Below are positions 1-8,138 of a DNA stretch of 42,635 nt, piece by piece. The first letter of the stretch is position 1; each line of letters opens with the position of its first letter. A model generated the notes under the pieces. That model saw only the letters and a program-made list of their open reading frames with translations. It was not told the origin of the DNA and searched no databases. This stretch comes from Mucilaginibacter sp. Its GTDB lineage: Bacteria > Bacteroidota > Bacteroidia > Sphingobacteriales > Sphingobacteriaceae. The stretch spans positions 1 to 42,635 of the forward strand of contig JARLHA010000050.1 in assembly GCA_031292485.1 (NCBI GenBank). Direction: 5' to 3'. Made by a program: the position numbers and the translations under genes.

Positions 1-166
1 CATATCAACAGAAAAGGGGTTATTGCTAACCTGTTTTGTGAACAAGCTCCCGATTTCCAAAATACGCAGCCAATTTTGTTGATAACCCTGTATTTTAATC
101 GTTTTTAGCCTAAATTTATACCTGAATAGTTACAAAATATCAAAGCGTATTAAAAAATAATAATTT

Positions 167-616
167 TTACCCTTTCATCGCTCTATCCATCTCCACCTTC
201 GTATCCCGTTCCTTCATCGTTTCCCGTTTATCAAAGGTCTTTTTACCCTGGGCCAGGCCGATCTCCAGTTTGGCAAATCCACGTTCGCTGATGAACAGGG
301 CAAGCGGAACAATCGTTAACCCTTTTTCTTCGCCGCGGGTTTGCAGCTTTTTTAGTTCTTTTTTATTGAGAAGTAAAACCCGGTCGCGTTTGGCTTCGTG
401 GTTATAAAAGGAGCCGAAGCTGTATTCAGCAATATGCAAATTACGTACATAAAGCTGATCATTAATAAAAGTACAAAAGGCGTCGTTTATGTTGGCTTTT
501 CCCTGACGGATAGATTTAATTTCGGTACCCAGCAATTTGATGCCGGCAATATATTTATCCAGTATATGGTATTCAAAATAGGCTTTTTTATTTTTAATAT
601 AGATGTTCTGGTCCAT
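167..616 (-). CDS. smpB: SsrA-binding protein SmpB
   Basis: SmpB binds tmRNA and delivers it to stalled ribosomes for trans-translation in the cytoplasm. The 149-residue product has the usual SmpB length and order: an N-terminal region (KKAYFEY), the LGTEIKSIR segment and the NLHIAEY region of the OB-fold core, and a Lys/Arg-rich tail (KKTFDKRETMKERDT) that is disordered until it enters the ribosome. The frame is open three codons further upstream to a TTG, but the ATG at 616 gives the normal MDQNIYIKN start. A TAnnTTTG box at 623-630 sits 6 nt before that ATG, so the mRNA is probably almost leaderless. The tmRNA gene itself is not in this window. The next gene in the same direction (mntH) is separated from it by a dispersed repeat, so it is probably transcribed alone. 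Confidence 0.97.
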   Translation of the reverse strand: MDQNIYIKNKKAYFEYHILDKYIAGIKLLGTEIKSIRQGKANINDAFCTFINDQLYVRNLHIAEYSFGSFYNHEAKRDRVLLLNKKELKKLQTRGEEKGLTIVPLALFISERGFAKLEIGLAQGKKTFDKRETMKERDTKVEMDRAMKG

Positions 617-622
617 TTGCTG

Positions 623-630
623 CAAATATA
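623..630 (-). promoter_or_regulatory. smpB -7 promoter box
   Basis: TATATTTG on the minus strand matches the Bacteroidota -7 consensus TAnnTTTG and ends 6 nt before the smpB ATG. No clear TTG -33 element is seen at the usual distance. It favours the ATG at 616 over the upstream TTG. Confidence 0.5.
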
Positions 631-645
631 CGGGAATTTATTTTG

Positions 646-708
646 ACACGAATGTTCACGAATTTAGTGACACGAATTTCACGAATGAAGACGAATGGAC
701 ACAAATAG
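646..708. repeat. Dispersed ACACGAAT-type repeat, copy 1
   Basis: This AT-rich tract contains many CACGAA or ACGAAT words. Its right part (ACGAATTTCAC, then a GAATGGACACAAATA segment) recurs with few changes at 28606-28712. It fills the smpB-mntH gap and has no open frame. It appears to be a genome-dispersed intergenic repeat of unknown origin. Confidence 0.6.
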
Positions 709-740
709 GAATGGTTACGAACTAAACGGCAACTTTGTAA

Positions 741-2654
741 TTACCGGATAGGTTGCGGCTTCACCACAAGCACAGGTACATGAACCTTATGGCGTACTGA
801 ATCAACCGTTGTGCCAAAAATAAGGTCTTTCAATACCTTGTGCCCATGCGAACCCATTACTAAAAAGTCGATCTTTTCTTCGGCAACAATCTGCGCTATG
901 GCGCTTGCGGCCCTGCCAAATCCCATATGGGCATTGGCTTTGTACCCCAGCTTCACTATTGCTTCCGCGTATTTTTCAAGGTTGTTTACGTCGCTTTGTG
1001 TTTCGTGGTCCATTACTTCGGTGCCGTAATACCTGGCCCCGGCTGTTTCAACCACATGGATCAGCGTGTACCTGGCATCTTTTCCACCCTGCATAATGGC
1101 ATGCCTGATGCAGTCACGGTCGTTCTTTGAAAAATCGATACTCACGCCAATGTGTTTGTATGAAATAGGCTTTATCTCGTGAATAGTTGAAGCAAGTCCG
1201 TGAGGTACCCTTGCCGGTAAATCATGATGTTTAAACAATAGCGGCCTTAAAAAAACATACAGCAATAAAAGCGCGATGCCTGCGATGAGCGGTATCACCA
1301 TCGTATAGATCCAAAAATGGGCCGCCGGATATTGTTTTATCCAGTCGAGCAGCTGATCAAAAACCAGTTTTGCATTCAGGGCGACTATTAAAGCTGCGCT
1401 TAACCAGGCCACGATCTTTACTTTTAAACTGATAGCAAATTTACCCATTCTTTTACGGTTAGACGTAAAATGGATCAATGGGATAACGGCAAAGCCTAAT
1501 TGCAAACTCAAAACAACCTGGCTTAAAATAATCAAACTGCCCAGGCCCGAATCGCCGAAATAAATAATGGTTAAAACTGCCGGTACTATAGCCAGAAATC
1601 TGGTTAACAACCGGCGCAGCCAGGGCTCAATACGCAGGTTAATATGCCCTTCCAAAATAATCTGGCCGGCAAGCGTTCCGGTTATGGTTGAACTTTGCCC
1701 TGAGGCTATCAATGCGATGGCAAACAAAGTGGGAGCGAGCGACCCGAATATATGCGCCAGTAGTTTATAAGCATCCTGGATTTCGGCAACTTTAAAATAA
1801 CCGTTACTGAAAAATGCACCGGCAGCCAGAATCAATATAGCTGCGTTTACTACAAATGCCAGGTTTAGCGCGATCACCGTATCAAACAAGTTGAACTTTA
1901 TAGCTGATTTGATGCCCTCGTGCGTACGTATAATTTGCCGGGTTTGTACCAGGGAGGAATGTAGGTACAGGTTATGCGGCATCACCGTTGCGCCAATAAT
2001 ACCTATCGCAATGTAGAGCATGTTTTGACTAATCACATCACTCTTAAATAAGTTATTAGGGATAAATCCTTTTGCTATCTCTAAAACATCAGGACGAACA
2101 ATAAACATTTCTATCAAAAAGGACATCCCCATAATGAATATCATCGACATGATGAAAACTTCGAGTTTGCGCATGCCCTTGTTCATTAAGAACAGCATAA
2201 GCACCGTATCTGTAAGGGTAAGCGACACGCCCCAGATGAGCGGCAGATGGAAAAGTAATTGTAAACCGATTGCCATACCAATAACTTCGGCAAGGTCACA
2301 GGCGATGATGGCTATTTGAGCGAGAATATACAGGCAAAAATTGATAAATCGGGGGTAAGCGTTTTTTGATGCCTGGGCCAGGTCGAGGCCGCGCACAATG
2401 CCAAGCCTCGCACTTAATGATTGCAGTAACAAAGCGATCAGGTTGGATGCAAATAATACCCAAATCAACTTGTAGCCAAAGGCGCTGCCGCCGGCAATGT
2501 CTGTTGCCCAGTTGCCCGGGTCCATGTAGCCAACGCTTACCAGGTAGGCCGGCCCTATAAAAGCCAGAAACCTGCGCCAGCCAAGTTTATTTTCAGTACC
2601 TATGGAGCTATGAACATTACTTAATGATTTGTTAGGGGTATCCGTATCTTTCAT
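741..2654 (-). CDS. mntH: Nramp-family Mn2+/Fe2+ transporter fused to a universal-stress (UspA) domain
   Basis: This inner-membrane proton-coupled divalent metal importer is predicted to take up Mn2+ (or Fe2+). About 11 hydrophobic segments span residues ~25-485. The two Nramp signatures are present: DPGN at residues 45-48 in TM1 and MPHN at 225-228 in TM6, which together hold the metal. After a linker, residues ~500-637 form a cytoplasmic UspA domain that keeps the ATP-binding pattern G-x2-G-x9-G-T (starting GSHGHK near residue 600). At 637 residues it is about 200 longer than plain MntH, and the Usp domain accounts for the extra. Its ATG overlaps the stop of the DtxR-family regulator by 4 nt (ATGA), so the two are translationally coupled and under the same operator. 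Manganese rather than iron preference is inferred from the regulator, not proven. Confidence 0.93.
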   Translation of the reverse strand: MKDTDTPNKSLSNVHSSIGTENKLGWRRFLAFIGPAYLVSVGYMDPGNWATDIAGGSAFGYKLIWVLFASNLIALLLQSLSARLGIVRGLDLAQASKNAYPRFINFCLYILAQIAIIACDLAEVIGMAIGLQLLFHLPLIWGVSLTLTDTVLMLFLMNKGMRKLEVFIMSMIFIMGMSFLIEMFIVRPDVLEIAKGFIPNNLFKSDVISQNMLYIAIGIIGATVMPHNLYLHSSLVQTRQIIRTHEGIKSAIKFNLFDTVIALNLAFVVNAAILILAAGAFFSNGYFKVAEIQDAYKLLAHIFGSLAPTLFAIALIASGQSSTITGTLAGQIILEGHINLRIEPWLRRLLTRFLAIVPAVLTIIYFGDSGLGSLIILSQVVLSLQLGFAVIPLIHFTSNRKRMGKFAISLKVKIVAWLSAALIVALNAKLVFDQLLDWIKQYPAAHFWIYTMVIPLIAGIALLLLYVFLRPLLFKHHDLPARVPHGLASTIHEIKPISYKHIGVSIDFSKNDRDCIRHAIMQGGKDARYTLIHVVETAGARYYGTEVMDHETQSDVNNLEKYAEAIVKLGYKANAHMGFGRAASAIAQIVAEEKIDFLVMGSHGHKVLKDLIFGTTVDSVRHKVHVPVLVVKPQPIR

Positions 2655-3301
2655 AATGCGATCAATAAATTGTTAGCCACATCGCGGCTTATTTGTATCG
2701 TCTTATCTTCTGTTTGTAATATCATGGAGTGGTCAAACTCAATGATCTCAGCTACTGTTACCTTTTTGCCGATAGTGAGCGATTGTTTTTCGAGGTATTG
2801 TAAATAAGCCTTTGAATGATCGCGGACGCCGCAGATCACGCCGCCTTCATTAATGCCAATGGAAGAGACGGGCTTTAAATTGTGGATTTTAAACAAACCA
2901 TTACAATCCGGTATCGGGTCGCCATGGGGGTCAAATTTTGGATACTCCATAAATTTATCCAGGCGGTCAATCAGCTCATTTGATGAAATATGCTCCAGTT
3001 CTTCGGCCATTTCGTGTACCTGGTCCCATTTAAAATCGAGTTTTTCCACCAAAAAATATTCCCACAAACGGTGTTTACGGATAATATTTACAGCGATCTT
3101 CTCACCTGTAGCAGTAAGCGAAACACCCTGGTAGGGGGTGTAATTGATCAATTCCTTTTCGGCCAGTTTTTTGAGCATATCTGTTACCGATGATGCTTTG
3201 GTATTAAGCAAAGCAGCCAATTGGTTCGTGCTCACGCTCGTAGCATTTACCGACAGATGATAAATAGACTTTAAATAGTTTTCCTCTGCTAATGTATTCA
3301 T
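2651..3301 (-). CDS. mntR: DtxR/MntR-family metal-dependent transcriptional repressor
   Basis: This cytoplasmic metalloregulator is expected to bind Mn2+ or Fe2+ and repress metal uptake. Residues 1-60 form the DtxR winged helix-turn-helix (AEENYLKSIY, then TNQLAALLNTKASSVTDMLKKL). Residues ~70-140 form the metal-binding dimerisation domain with the usual HxxWExxL pattern (HRLWEYFL) and the HEMAEELEHISS helix. The C-terminal 75 residues form an SH3-like FeoA-type domain. The 216-residue length fits the three-domain DtxR/IdeR class rather than the short MntR of Bacillus. It is the first gene of a two-gene operon with the Nramp transporter and has a strong palindrome in its own promoter, so negative autoregulation is likely. 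The symbol follows the linked transporter; IdeR-like iron sensing is possible. Confidence 0.92.
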   Translation of the reverse strand: MNTLAEENYLKSIYHLSVNATSVSTNQLAALLNTKASSVTDMLKKLAEKELINYTPYQGVSLTATGEKIAVNIIRKHRLWEYFLVEKLDFKWDQVHEMAEELEHISSNELIDRLDKFMEYPKFDPHGDPIPDCNGLFKIHNLKPVSSIGINEGGVICGVRDHSKAYLQYLEKQSLTIGKKVTVAEIIEFDHSMILQTEDKTIQISRDVANNLLIAL

Positions 3302-3306
3302 TTAAG

Positions 3307-3314
3307 CAAATCTA
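3307..3314 (-). promoter_or_regulatory. mntR -7 promoter box
   Basis: TAGATTTG on the minus strand matches TAnnTTTG and ends 5 nt before the mntR ATG (3301). The operator at 3318-3343 lies just upstream, over the spacer and -33 region, so bound repressor would block RNA polymerase. Confidence 0.6.
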
Positions 3315-3317
3315 ATA

Positions 3318-3343
3318 ATAAATTTAGACCTGTCTAAATTTAT
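3318..3343. promoter_or_regulatory. Predicted MntR/DtxR operator (perfect 12-bp inverted repeat)
   Basis: Two perfect 12-bp arms (left arm ATAAATTTAGAC) are separated by CT. The core TTTAGAC-CT-GTCTAAA resembles DtxR-family boxes in size and symmetry. It lies between the divergent mntR-mntH operon and the lrp gene, directly upstream of the mntR -7 box. Confidence 0.8.
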
Positions 3344-3392
3344 TGCAAATAAAAATTTATTTCTGTTAAAGTAGTTTTTTAAAAAATTTTAT

Positions 3393-3421
3393 TTTGTCAA
3401 TTAACTAAAATCATATATTTG
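3393..3421 (+). promoter_or_regulatory. Promoter of the Lrp-family gene
   Basis: TTTG at 3393-3396, a 17-nt spacer and an exact TATATTTG at 3414-3421 form a good Bacteroidota promoter. The box ends 8 nt before the ATG at 3430, predicting a very short leader. Confidence 0.6.
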
Positions 3422-3429
3422 CTGGTATC

Positions 3430-3900
3430 ATGGCTGCCGAATTAGACAAAATAGACCTTCAGATACTGAAGATATTACAGGAAAACGGAAGGATAACCAA
3501 CCTTCAGCTTTCCAATGAAATCGGGCTTTCGCCCGCTCCAACACTGGAACGTGTGCGTAAGCTTGAAAATGCAGAATACATTAAAAGCTACCATGCTTTG
3601 GTTGACGAGGAGAAACTGGGGCTGGGGATCAAAACATTCATCCAGATCTCACTTGATTTTCATCAAAAAAATACGATTCAGACTTTTATTGATGAGATCA
3701 AGAACATCAAGGAAGTTACTGAATGTCATCACGTAACGGGACAATGCGACTTTTTACTGAAAGTTTATGTGCGGGACATTAAATCATATGAGCAACTGAT
3801 CATGGAAAAGATCAGCCGTATTACGGTGGTAAAGACTTTCCAAACAATGATGATCATGTCCACCAGTAAGAAGGAACCGATAGTGCCGCTGGAATATTGA
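3430..3900 (+). CDS. Lrp/AsnC-family transcriptional regulator
   Basis: This is a feast/famine regulator that usually binds amino acids and acts as an octamer on DNA. Residues 1-60 carry the AsnC-type helix-turn-helix (DKIDLQILKILQENGRITNLQLSNEIGLSPAP in outline, in which the LSNEIGLSPAPTLERV part is the recognition region). Residues ~70-145 form the RAM ligand-binding fold (ECHHVTGQCDFLLKV, then FQTMMIMSTSKK). The length of 156 residues is normal. It stands alone, divergent from the manganese operon, and no amino-acid gene is adjacent, so the ligand and targets cannot be read from context. Confidence 0.93.
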   Translation: MAAELDKIDLQILKILQENGRITNLQLSNEIGLSPAPTLERVRKLENAEYIKSYHALVDEEKLGLGIKTFIQISLDFHQKNTIQTFIDEIKNIKEVTECHHVTGQCDFLLKVYVRDIKSYEQLIMEKISRITVVKTFQTMMIMSTSKKEPIVPLEY

Positions 3901-4025
3901 TCCGATGACCCATGACAGTAGTAGCGGGATGATTTTGAGATGTAAAATAAATTTCGCTTTGTTTTAAGCTTTTAGTGATTTAAGATTGACGGGTTTGGTT
4001 ATCTTTAAAAAATATTGAGGTGCTG

Positions 4026-4055
4026 TTGTAAAATTAGTAGCATTTTATTATTTTG
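4026..4055 (+). promoter_or_regulatory. Possible promoter of the 689-residue orphan gene
   Basis: TTG at 4026-4028 and TTATTTTG at 4048-4055 (one mismatch to TAnnTTTG) are separated by 19 nt and lie about 45 nt before the GTG start. This suggests the orphan gene is transcribed from its own promoter. Confidence 0.4.
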
Positions 4056-4100
4056 CCATTCAATTAGCCAAATCTTAAAACATCAATAAGTTTCAACACC

Positions 4101-6170
4101 GTGAATATATTTCTAAACCTTTTAAAGAAAGGGCTTATTGCCGGAGCTAAAGCCGGCGGGGCCGCTGCTGCCTCATGGGCGGCAGACGAAGTTGCAAAAT
4201 CACTACTTAAGCTGGTCGGTTACTATTCGTCCGAGGACGAGCAAAAAGACCGGGTAAAGGAATGGATGGCCTCAGTCTCAACTCAGTTGGAAATTATTAA
4301 TAACCAGCTTACGAATATGTCAAACCAGATGGAAGCAGGCTTTAATGCAGCTTTGGCGCAACAATTGTTTCAGGCATATTCCCAACAGTACAACCTTACC
4401 GGCCCTTATCGTAATACTATTGATAGTTCATTCAATCGGCTAATAAAAATAATGAAGCAGGATTATAAGAATGCCGGAGAAATAAAAGCGAAAATTGATG
4501 AACTCAGAAGTTATGCAAGGGATAAAAATTTGCTTGATGCTGCCCATATTGTTGCAAACTATTGGGGCCGAGATCCTTATGCCAGTACCAGAAATATACT
4601 TGAAAATTATACTGACGCTTGTATAGTGGCGGCAGAAAATAGTTCTGATTCTCTTTTGAGATATTACATGGACGTGGAATATAATTTTGAGTTTGCTATG
4701 AATTATATGTACAAAGCCTATGCTGTTTTGGTCACGCTTAGTAATTACGATAAAGGCAAAAGTGCGAACGATCCTGACAAAGCTACCAGTGATTGGCTTG
4801 AAGGCGAGGTGAAAACCACCATTAAGCCGATTGTTGATAATTTTGTTAGTTGTACTGAAAGGTTGATTCTTTCTACCTACCGACCCGATATTTCGGTTAA
4901 GGGAGATGCTATGTTTGGCAACCCGCAAGACGTACGCAGGATCGGAATCCGGTCACAACTCCGTGCTTATCTTAACGTGAATATGGAATCAAAGATATCA
5001 GATATCGGTATTATCATCAAAGAATATTTGCGGCCCTCAATGACAACGAACGGGAAATCCAAAATAACTATTAATCTGGAACCCGGTCCACAGGGATATT
5101 CCGGCCCACCTTCAACCATGAATGCTTCATGGGCTGTTGACGGACATCGTTGGTTACCCGCATCAAAATATGTCACTGGCCCGCTAATGCCGCATTGGTA
5201 TAAGGTTGTCGATAAAGATAGATCTGTTAAATTAGTTCCCTTTGAAGACAGCGATATTGTCATAATGAACTATCGCCATGCAACAACCAGCCAATATTAT
5301 TCTTACAAATCTGATCATACTTCAAATGAATTGACTACCACCGGATATATTAAATGTGAGTTTTATCATCCTGATACCCTGGAGATCGTAACTAGCACGT
5401 CAAAGGATAAAGTTAGTTTTGGGTATGATGTCATTATTGCTCACCTGACCGATAAATTAAAAGAAGCTTATCCTATCGGGTATCCGGACAAGATGGGGGG
5501 GCAGTACATCATGGATACAAAAGCTGAAGTGAAAAGCTTGGAAGGTCATGCAAAAAAAGGCTCAATACATCTTTACGGGCCATCAGGCAGCAATCCGGCC
5601 CGTTTGATTTCTGTTGATTGTGTTTTTCCGGAACCGTATGTATGGGTAAAAAAACATGACTTCCGGTTTTTAGTAAAATATCCAATCAGCTATGCAGCTA
5701 AAACCTTATCCGGCAAAATCCCGGATAAACTGTCGGGTGAGAATAGTAAACGGGCCAGATTATTGTTAGTCAACAATACCTTTGCCAGTGCAGTGGTCGG
5801 CGATTATAAGAACAATGCTATATCTATGCGCGCATGTGACATAGGGATTGACATTTATGCAAAAGAAAACAATAACAAAGCGCCTTATTTCAAATTTACT
5901 TTTAAGAATAAATCTAATGTAAATAAAAAGTCACTGGATTATTTGAGCAAAGATAACGAATATGTAAACCAAATCCCGAACGTTGAGAAGGATAAGCTTG
6001 GCATTCCCCTAAATCCAGGGCAAAAAACAGATATTATTTTCGAAGTCGATATTTGGCTCCAAAATATGGATCCGGGCATTGGCCAGGGACCGCAAGAACA
6101 TTATGTCAAAGGTGAAATCTATTTTGGCGGCAGGTTTGCGTGGCCTGTACCCAAACCAGGTTTTTATTGA
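4101..6170 (+). CDS. Orphan 689-residue protein: helical N-terminus plus beta-rich C-terminus (toxin-like outline, function unknown)
   Basis: I do not recognise this family. The frame is long, intact and has coding character, so the gene is real. The start is GTG at 4101 and no ATG lies upstream in frame. Residues 5-40 are a Gly/Ala-rich amphipathic or hydrophobic stretch (LIAGAKAGGAAAASWAADEV). Residues ~48-290 look almost wholly helical, with a possible coiled coil at 57-85 (STQLEIINNQLTNMSNQMEA). From ~300 on it is rich in Gly, Pro, Tyr, Trp and short beta-like strands, ending in GGRFAWPVPKPGFY. There is no signal peptide and no transmembrane anchor. A helical membrane-active N-domain followed by beta domains is the outline of several pore-forming proteins (for example Cry-like toxins), but I see no family motif, so this is only a shape argument. 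No immunity or secretion gene is adjacent. Confidence 0.8.
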   Translation: MNIFLNLLKKGLIAGAKAGGAAAASWAADEVAKSLLKLVGYYSSEDEQKDRVKEWMASVSTQLEIINNQLTNMSNQMEAGFNAALAQQLFQAYSQQYNLTGPYRNTIDSSFNRLIKIMKQDYKNAGEIKAKIDELRSYARDKNLLDAAHIVANYWGRDPYASTRNILENYTDACIVAAENSSDSLLRYYMDVEYNFEFAMNYMYKAYAVLVTLSNYDKGKSANDPDKATSDWLEGEVKTTIKPIVDNFVSCTERLILSTYRPDISVKGDAMFGNPQDVRRIGIRSQLRAYLNVNMESKISDIGIIIKEYLRPSMTTNGKSKITINLEPGPQGYSGPPSTMNASWAVDGHRWLPASKYVTGPLMPHWYKVVDKDRSVKLVPFEDSDIVIMNYRHATTSQYYSYKSDHTSNELTTTGYIKCEFYHPDTLEIVTSTSKDKVSFGYDVIIAHLTDKLKEAYPIGYPDKMGGQYIMDTKAEVKSLEGHAKKGSIHLYGPSGSNPARLISVDCVFPEPYVWVKKHDFRFLVKYPISYAAKTLSGKIPDKLSGENSKRARLLLVNNTFASAVVGDYKNNAISMRACDIGIDIYAKENNNKAPYFKFTFKNKSNVNKKSLDYLSKDNEYVNQIPNVEKDKLGIPLNPGQKTDIIFEVDIWLQNMDPGIGQGPQEHYVKGEIYFGGRFAWPVPKPGFY

Positions 6171-6189
6171 GTAATACACCGAAATGAAC

Positions 6190-6229
6190 GATAACAAAAC
6201 GGCTGCGCTGTTATCTTAATGTCTTTTTT
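6190..6229 (+). terminator. Possible terminator after the orphan gene
   Basis: GATAACA (6190-6196) pairs with TGTTATC (6209-6215), followed after a few bases by a T6 run. The stem is short and the T-run is offset, so this is a weak call between two convergent genes. Confidence 0.4.
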
Positions 6230-6241
6230 AATTGTCAGCAA

Positions 6242-6919
6242 TTAATGAACCTGCCAATCAATTGGTTTCTTTCCGTCTTTGATTAGTAGTTCATTTGTTT
6301 TTGAGAAAGGCCCCGAACCAAAAAACCCACGATCAGCCGAAAACGGTGATGGATGAGGCGATTTGATGATGTGGTGTTTTGTTTTGTCGATCAATTCTGC
6401 TTTAGCCTGGGCGAATGCTCCCCACAGAATAAATATGATCCCTTCTTTTTTATCGGAAATGGTTTTGATCACCTGGTCGGTAAATTCTTCCCAGCCTTTT
6501 TTCTGGTGTGAGCCGGGTGTACCAGCGCGTACGGTAAGGCTTGCGTTGAGCAGTAGTACGCCCTGTTCGGCCCATTCTGTAAGGTTGCCATGGTTTGGGG
6601 TTACAAAGCCCGGAATGTCGGTGCTGAGCTCTTTATAAATATTCCTTAACGACGGGGGAATGGTAATGCCTTTTTGTACTGAAAAAGACAAACCATGCGC
6701 CTGGTTTTCGCCATGGTAGGGATCCTGGCCAAGGATGACGACCTTTAGGTCCGAAAAAGGCGTTTTCCAGAAGGCATTAAAAATATCTGTTCCTTTAGGG
6801 TATATTTTATTGCCGGCGTCTTTCTCATTTTTCAGGAACTGCCGTAGCTGAACCATGTAATCCTTGCCAAATTCCCCGCTTAAAACCTCCAGCCAGCCGG
6901 GCTCTAATTCTATCGCCAT
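6242..6919 (-). CDS. ung: Uracil-DNA glycosylase (family 1)
   Basis: Ung removes uracil from DNA as the first step of base excision repair. The water-activating loop GQDPYHG is at residues 64-70 with catalytic Asp66, the uracil-specificity segment LLLNASLTVR is at ~122-131, and the minor-groove intercalation loop HPSPFS is at 189-194. The 225-residue length is typical of family 1. It is convergent with the orphan gene and divergent from the TPR-like membrane protein, so it is transcribed alone. Confidence 0.97.
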   Translation of the reverse strand: MAIELEPGWLEVLSGEFGKDYMVQLRQFLKNEKDAGNKIYPKGTDIFNAFWKTPFSDLKVVILGQDPYHGENQAHGLSFSVQKGITIPPSLRNIYKELSTDIPGFVTPNHGNLTEWAEQGVLLLNASLTVRAGTPGSHQKKGWEEFTDQVIKTISDKKEGIIFILWGAFAQAKAELIDKTKHHIIKSPHPSPFSADRGFFGSGPFSKTNELLIKDGKKPIDWQVH

Positions 6920-6992
6920 AAATATTTTAAAAATGTTGATTTAGCGTACAAATAAACGGATATTTGCAAACTAATTTATATAATTACTAACG

Positions 6993-7544
6993 ATGTCAAA
7001 TATAGTAAGGTTAATTATTGCCTGTGTAGTTTTAGGAGCCGCCGTAGCACTCTGTGCGTTTGGATTTTGGTGGTGGGGGATACTCGTGCTGTTTTTAGGT
7101 GGCTTTGTGTTGCTGAGCTATTTTTTTAATGAGAACATGATTCTGGCACAATGGTTTTTGCGCAAAGAGAATTCAGATAAAGCTGAACAATGGCTGCTAA
7201 AAATAACCGACTACGAAAAACAACTAAACAAGAGCCAGCATGGGTATTACAACCTGCTGATCGGTTTGATTGAAACCAGGAAAGCGCCGTTAAAAGCTGA
7301 GAAATATTTCAAGAAAGCCCTTTCGTTGGGCATGAAGATGTCACATAATACCGCGCTGGCCAAGCTTAGTCTTGCAGGTATATCAATGGCTAAACGTAAC
7401 AAACGCGAAGCCCAGATGTATTTACAGGAAGCGGCAAAGGATGATAAGAACAAATTACTTACCGAGCAGATAAAGATGATGAAAGGCCAGATGGCACAAA
7501 TGGATAAACAACAGGTAGTAAGAGGCGGATATCGCCAGTTTTAA
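6993..7544 (+). CDS. Membrane-anchored TPR-like protein
   Basis: Residues 6-27 and 29-46 are two adjacent hydrophobic segments (an N-terminal membrane hairpin). The remaining ~135 residues are helical, with tetratricopeptide-like pairs around 60-135 (KAEQWLLK, then KAPLKAEKYFKKALSLG, then KREAQMYLQEAAKD). The tail is charged and Gln/Met-rich. TPR proteins of this layout usually act as scaffolds at the inner membrane. No partner is evident from the neighbours, and I cannot assign a specific function. A strong terminator follows at 7658. Confidence 0.8.
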   Translation: MSNIVRLIIACVVLGAAVALCAFGFWWWGILVLFLGGFVLLSYFFNENMILAQWFLRKENSDKAEQWLLKITDYEKQLNKSQHGYYNLLIGLIETRKAPLKAEKYFKKALSLGMKMSHNTALAKLSLAGISMAKRNKREAQMYLQEAAKDDKNKLLTEQIKMMKGQMAQMDKQQVVRGGYRQF

Positions 7545-7657
7545 AATTAGTCCAGAAGTCAGTAAAGTCCGGAAGTCCGAAAGAAGCTGCAAATGATCTT
7601 TCGAGCTAAGATAGAAGTAAGTCAGACGTTTAGTAACACGTTTTAATAGATATACCG

Positions 7658-7683
7658 GAGGCGCAAATAGCGCCTCTTTTTTT
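7658..7683 (+). terminator. Rho-independent terminator
   Basis: A GAGGCGC stem (7658-7664), AAATA loop, GCGCCTC (7670-7676) and a T7 run end the TPR-like gene transcript. Confidence 0.85.
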
Positions 7684-7721
7684 GTCCTGATTCCTGATTT
7701 TTTATTCTTGACGCTGTAAGC

Positions 7722-7934
7722 CTATTTTTCTTCTATCGAGCTGAAATAATCCGGCTCAGAAGAATGATTTTGATTCGGCGCAAAATGCCTTTCCGGTGTA
7801 AAATAGCCATCTTCTGACGGATTAGCCACCTCCACCATTTTTAACAGGCTCCTTATAAAGGAAAGATTAAAATTGCTCCTGTTTAGTTTTATCAGGTATT
7901 CGTTTTCGGTTATCTCGAGAATTGAATTAGTCAT
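7722..7934 (-). CDS. Small hypothetical protein, 70 residues
   Basis: A short frame with an ATG start and a plausible sequence: an ordered N-terminal half (ILEITENEYLIKLNRSNFNL, then SFIRSLLKMVEV) and a polar, probably disordered tail (NQNHSSEP). It has no signal peptide, membrane segment or known motif. It is flanked by a terminator on one side and a 200-nt gap with palindromic repeats on the other, so it would be a single-gene unit. It is probably a real gene but could be a chance frame. Confidence 0.5.
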   Translation of the reverse strand: MTNSILEITENEYLIKLNRSNFNLSFIRSLLKMVEVANPSEDGYFTPERHFAPNQNHSSEPDYFSSIEEK

Positions 7935-8059
7935 AACTTTAGTTATAAGTGTTTATTGCAATAATAAACAACATATTTAATACCAAAGTATCATTCACTT
8001 TAAGCTTCTATTAACAAATTGTTATTAATAGGCTGATTTATTGCGATTTATTTTTTTGT

Positions 8060-8083
8060 AGAGACGCAATACTTTGCGTCTCT
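8060..8083. repeat. AGAGACGCAA hairpin repeat, copy 1
   Basis: Perfect 10-bp arms AGAGACGCAA / TTGCGTCTCT with loop TACT. The same element occurs at 8109, 20155 and 20222. Intergenic, between the small hypothetical gene and lysS. Confidence 0.85.
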
Positions 8084-8108
8084 TACGGCTACGAAAGATA
8101 ATTTATCC

Positions 8109-8130
8109 GAGACGCAAAATGTTGCGTCTC
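8109..8130. repeat. AGAGACGCAA hairpin repeat, copy 2
   Basis: Perfect 9-bp arms GAGACGCAA / TTGCGTCTC with loop AATG. It sits 8 nt past the end of lysS and could form the 3' end of that mRNA, though it lacks a T-run. Confidence 0.8.
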
Positions 8131-8138
8131 TACTGTAT

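Noticed and set aside
1..166. Possible gene or hairpin at the left edge
   Set aside because: Only loosely matching GGGTTAT/ATAACCC words are present, far apart; there is no frame or T-run to support a feature.
4440..4928. 162-codon frame on the minus strand inside the orphan gene
   Set aside because: It is opposite a long, well-formed coding frame and its translation looks like antisense of that gene.
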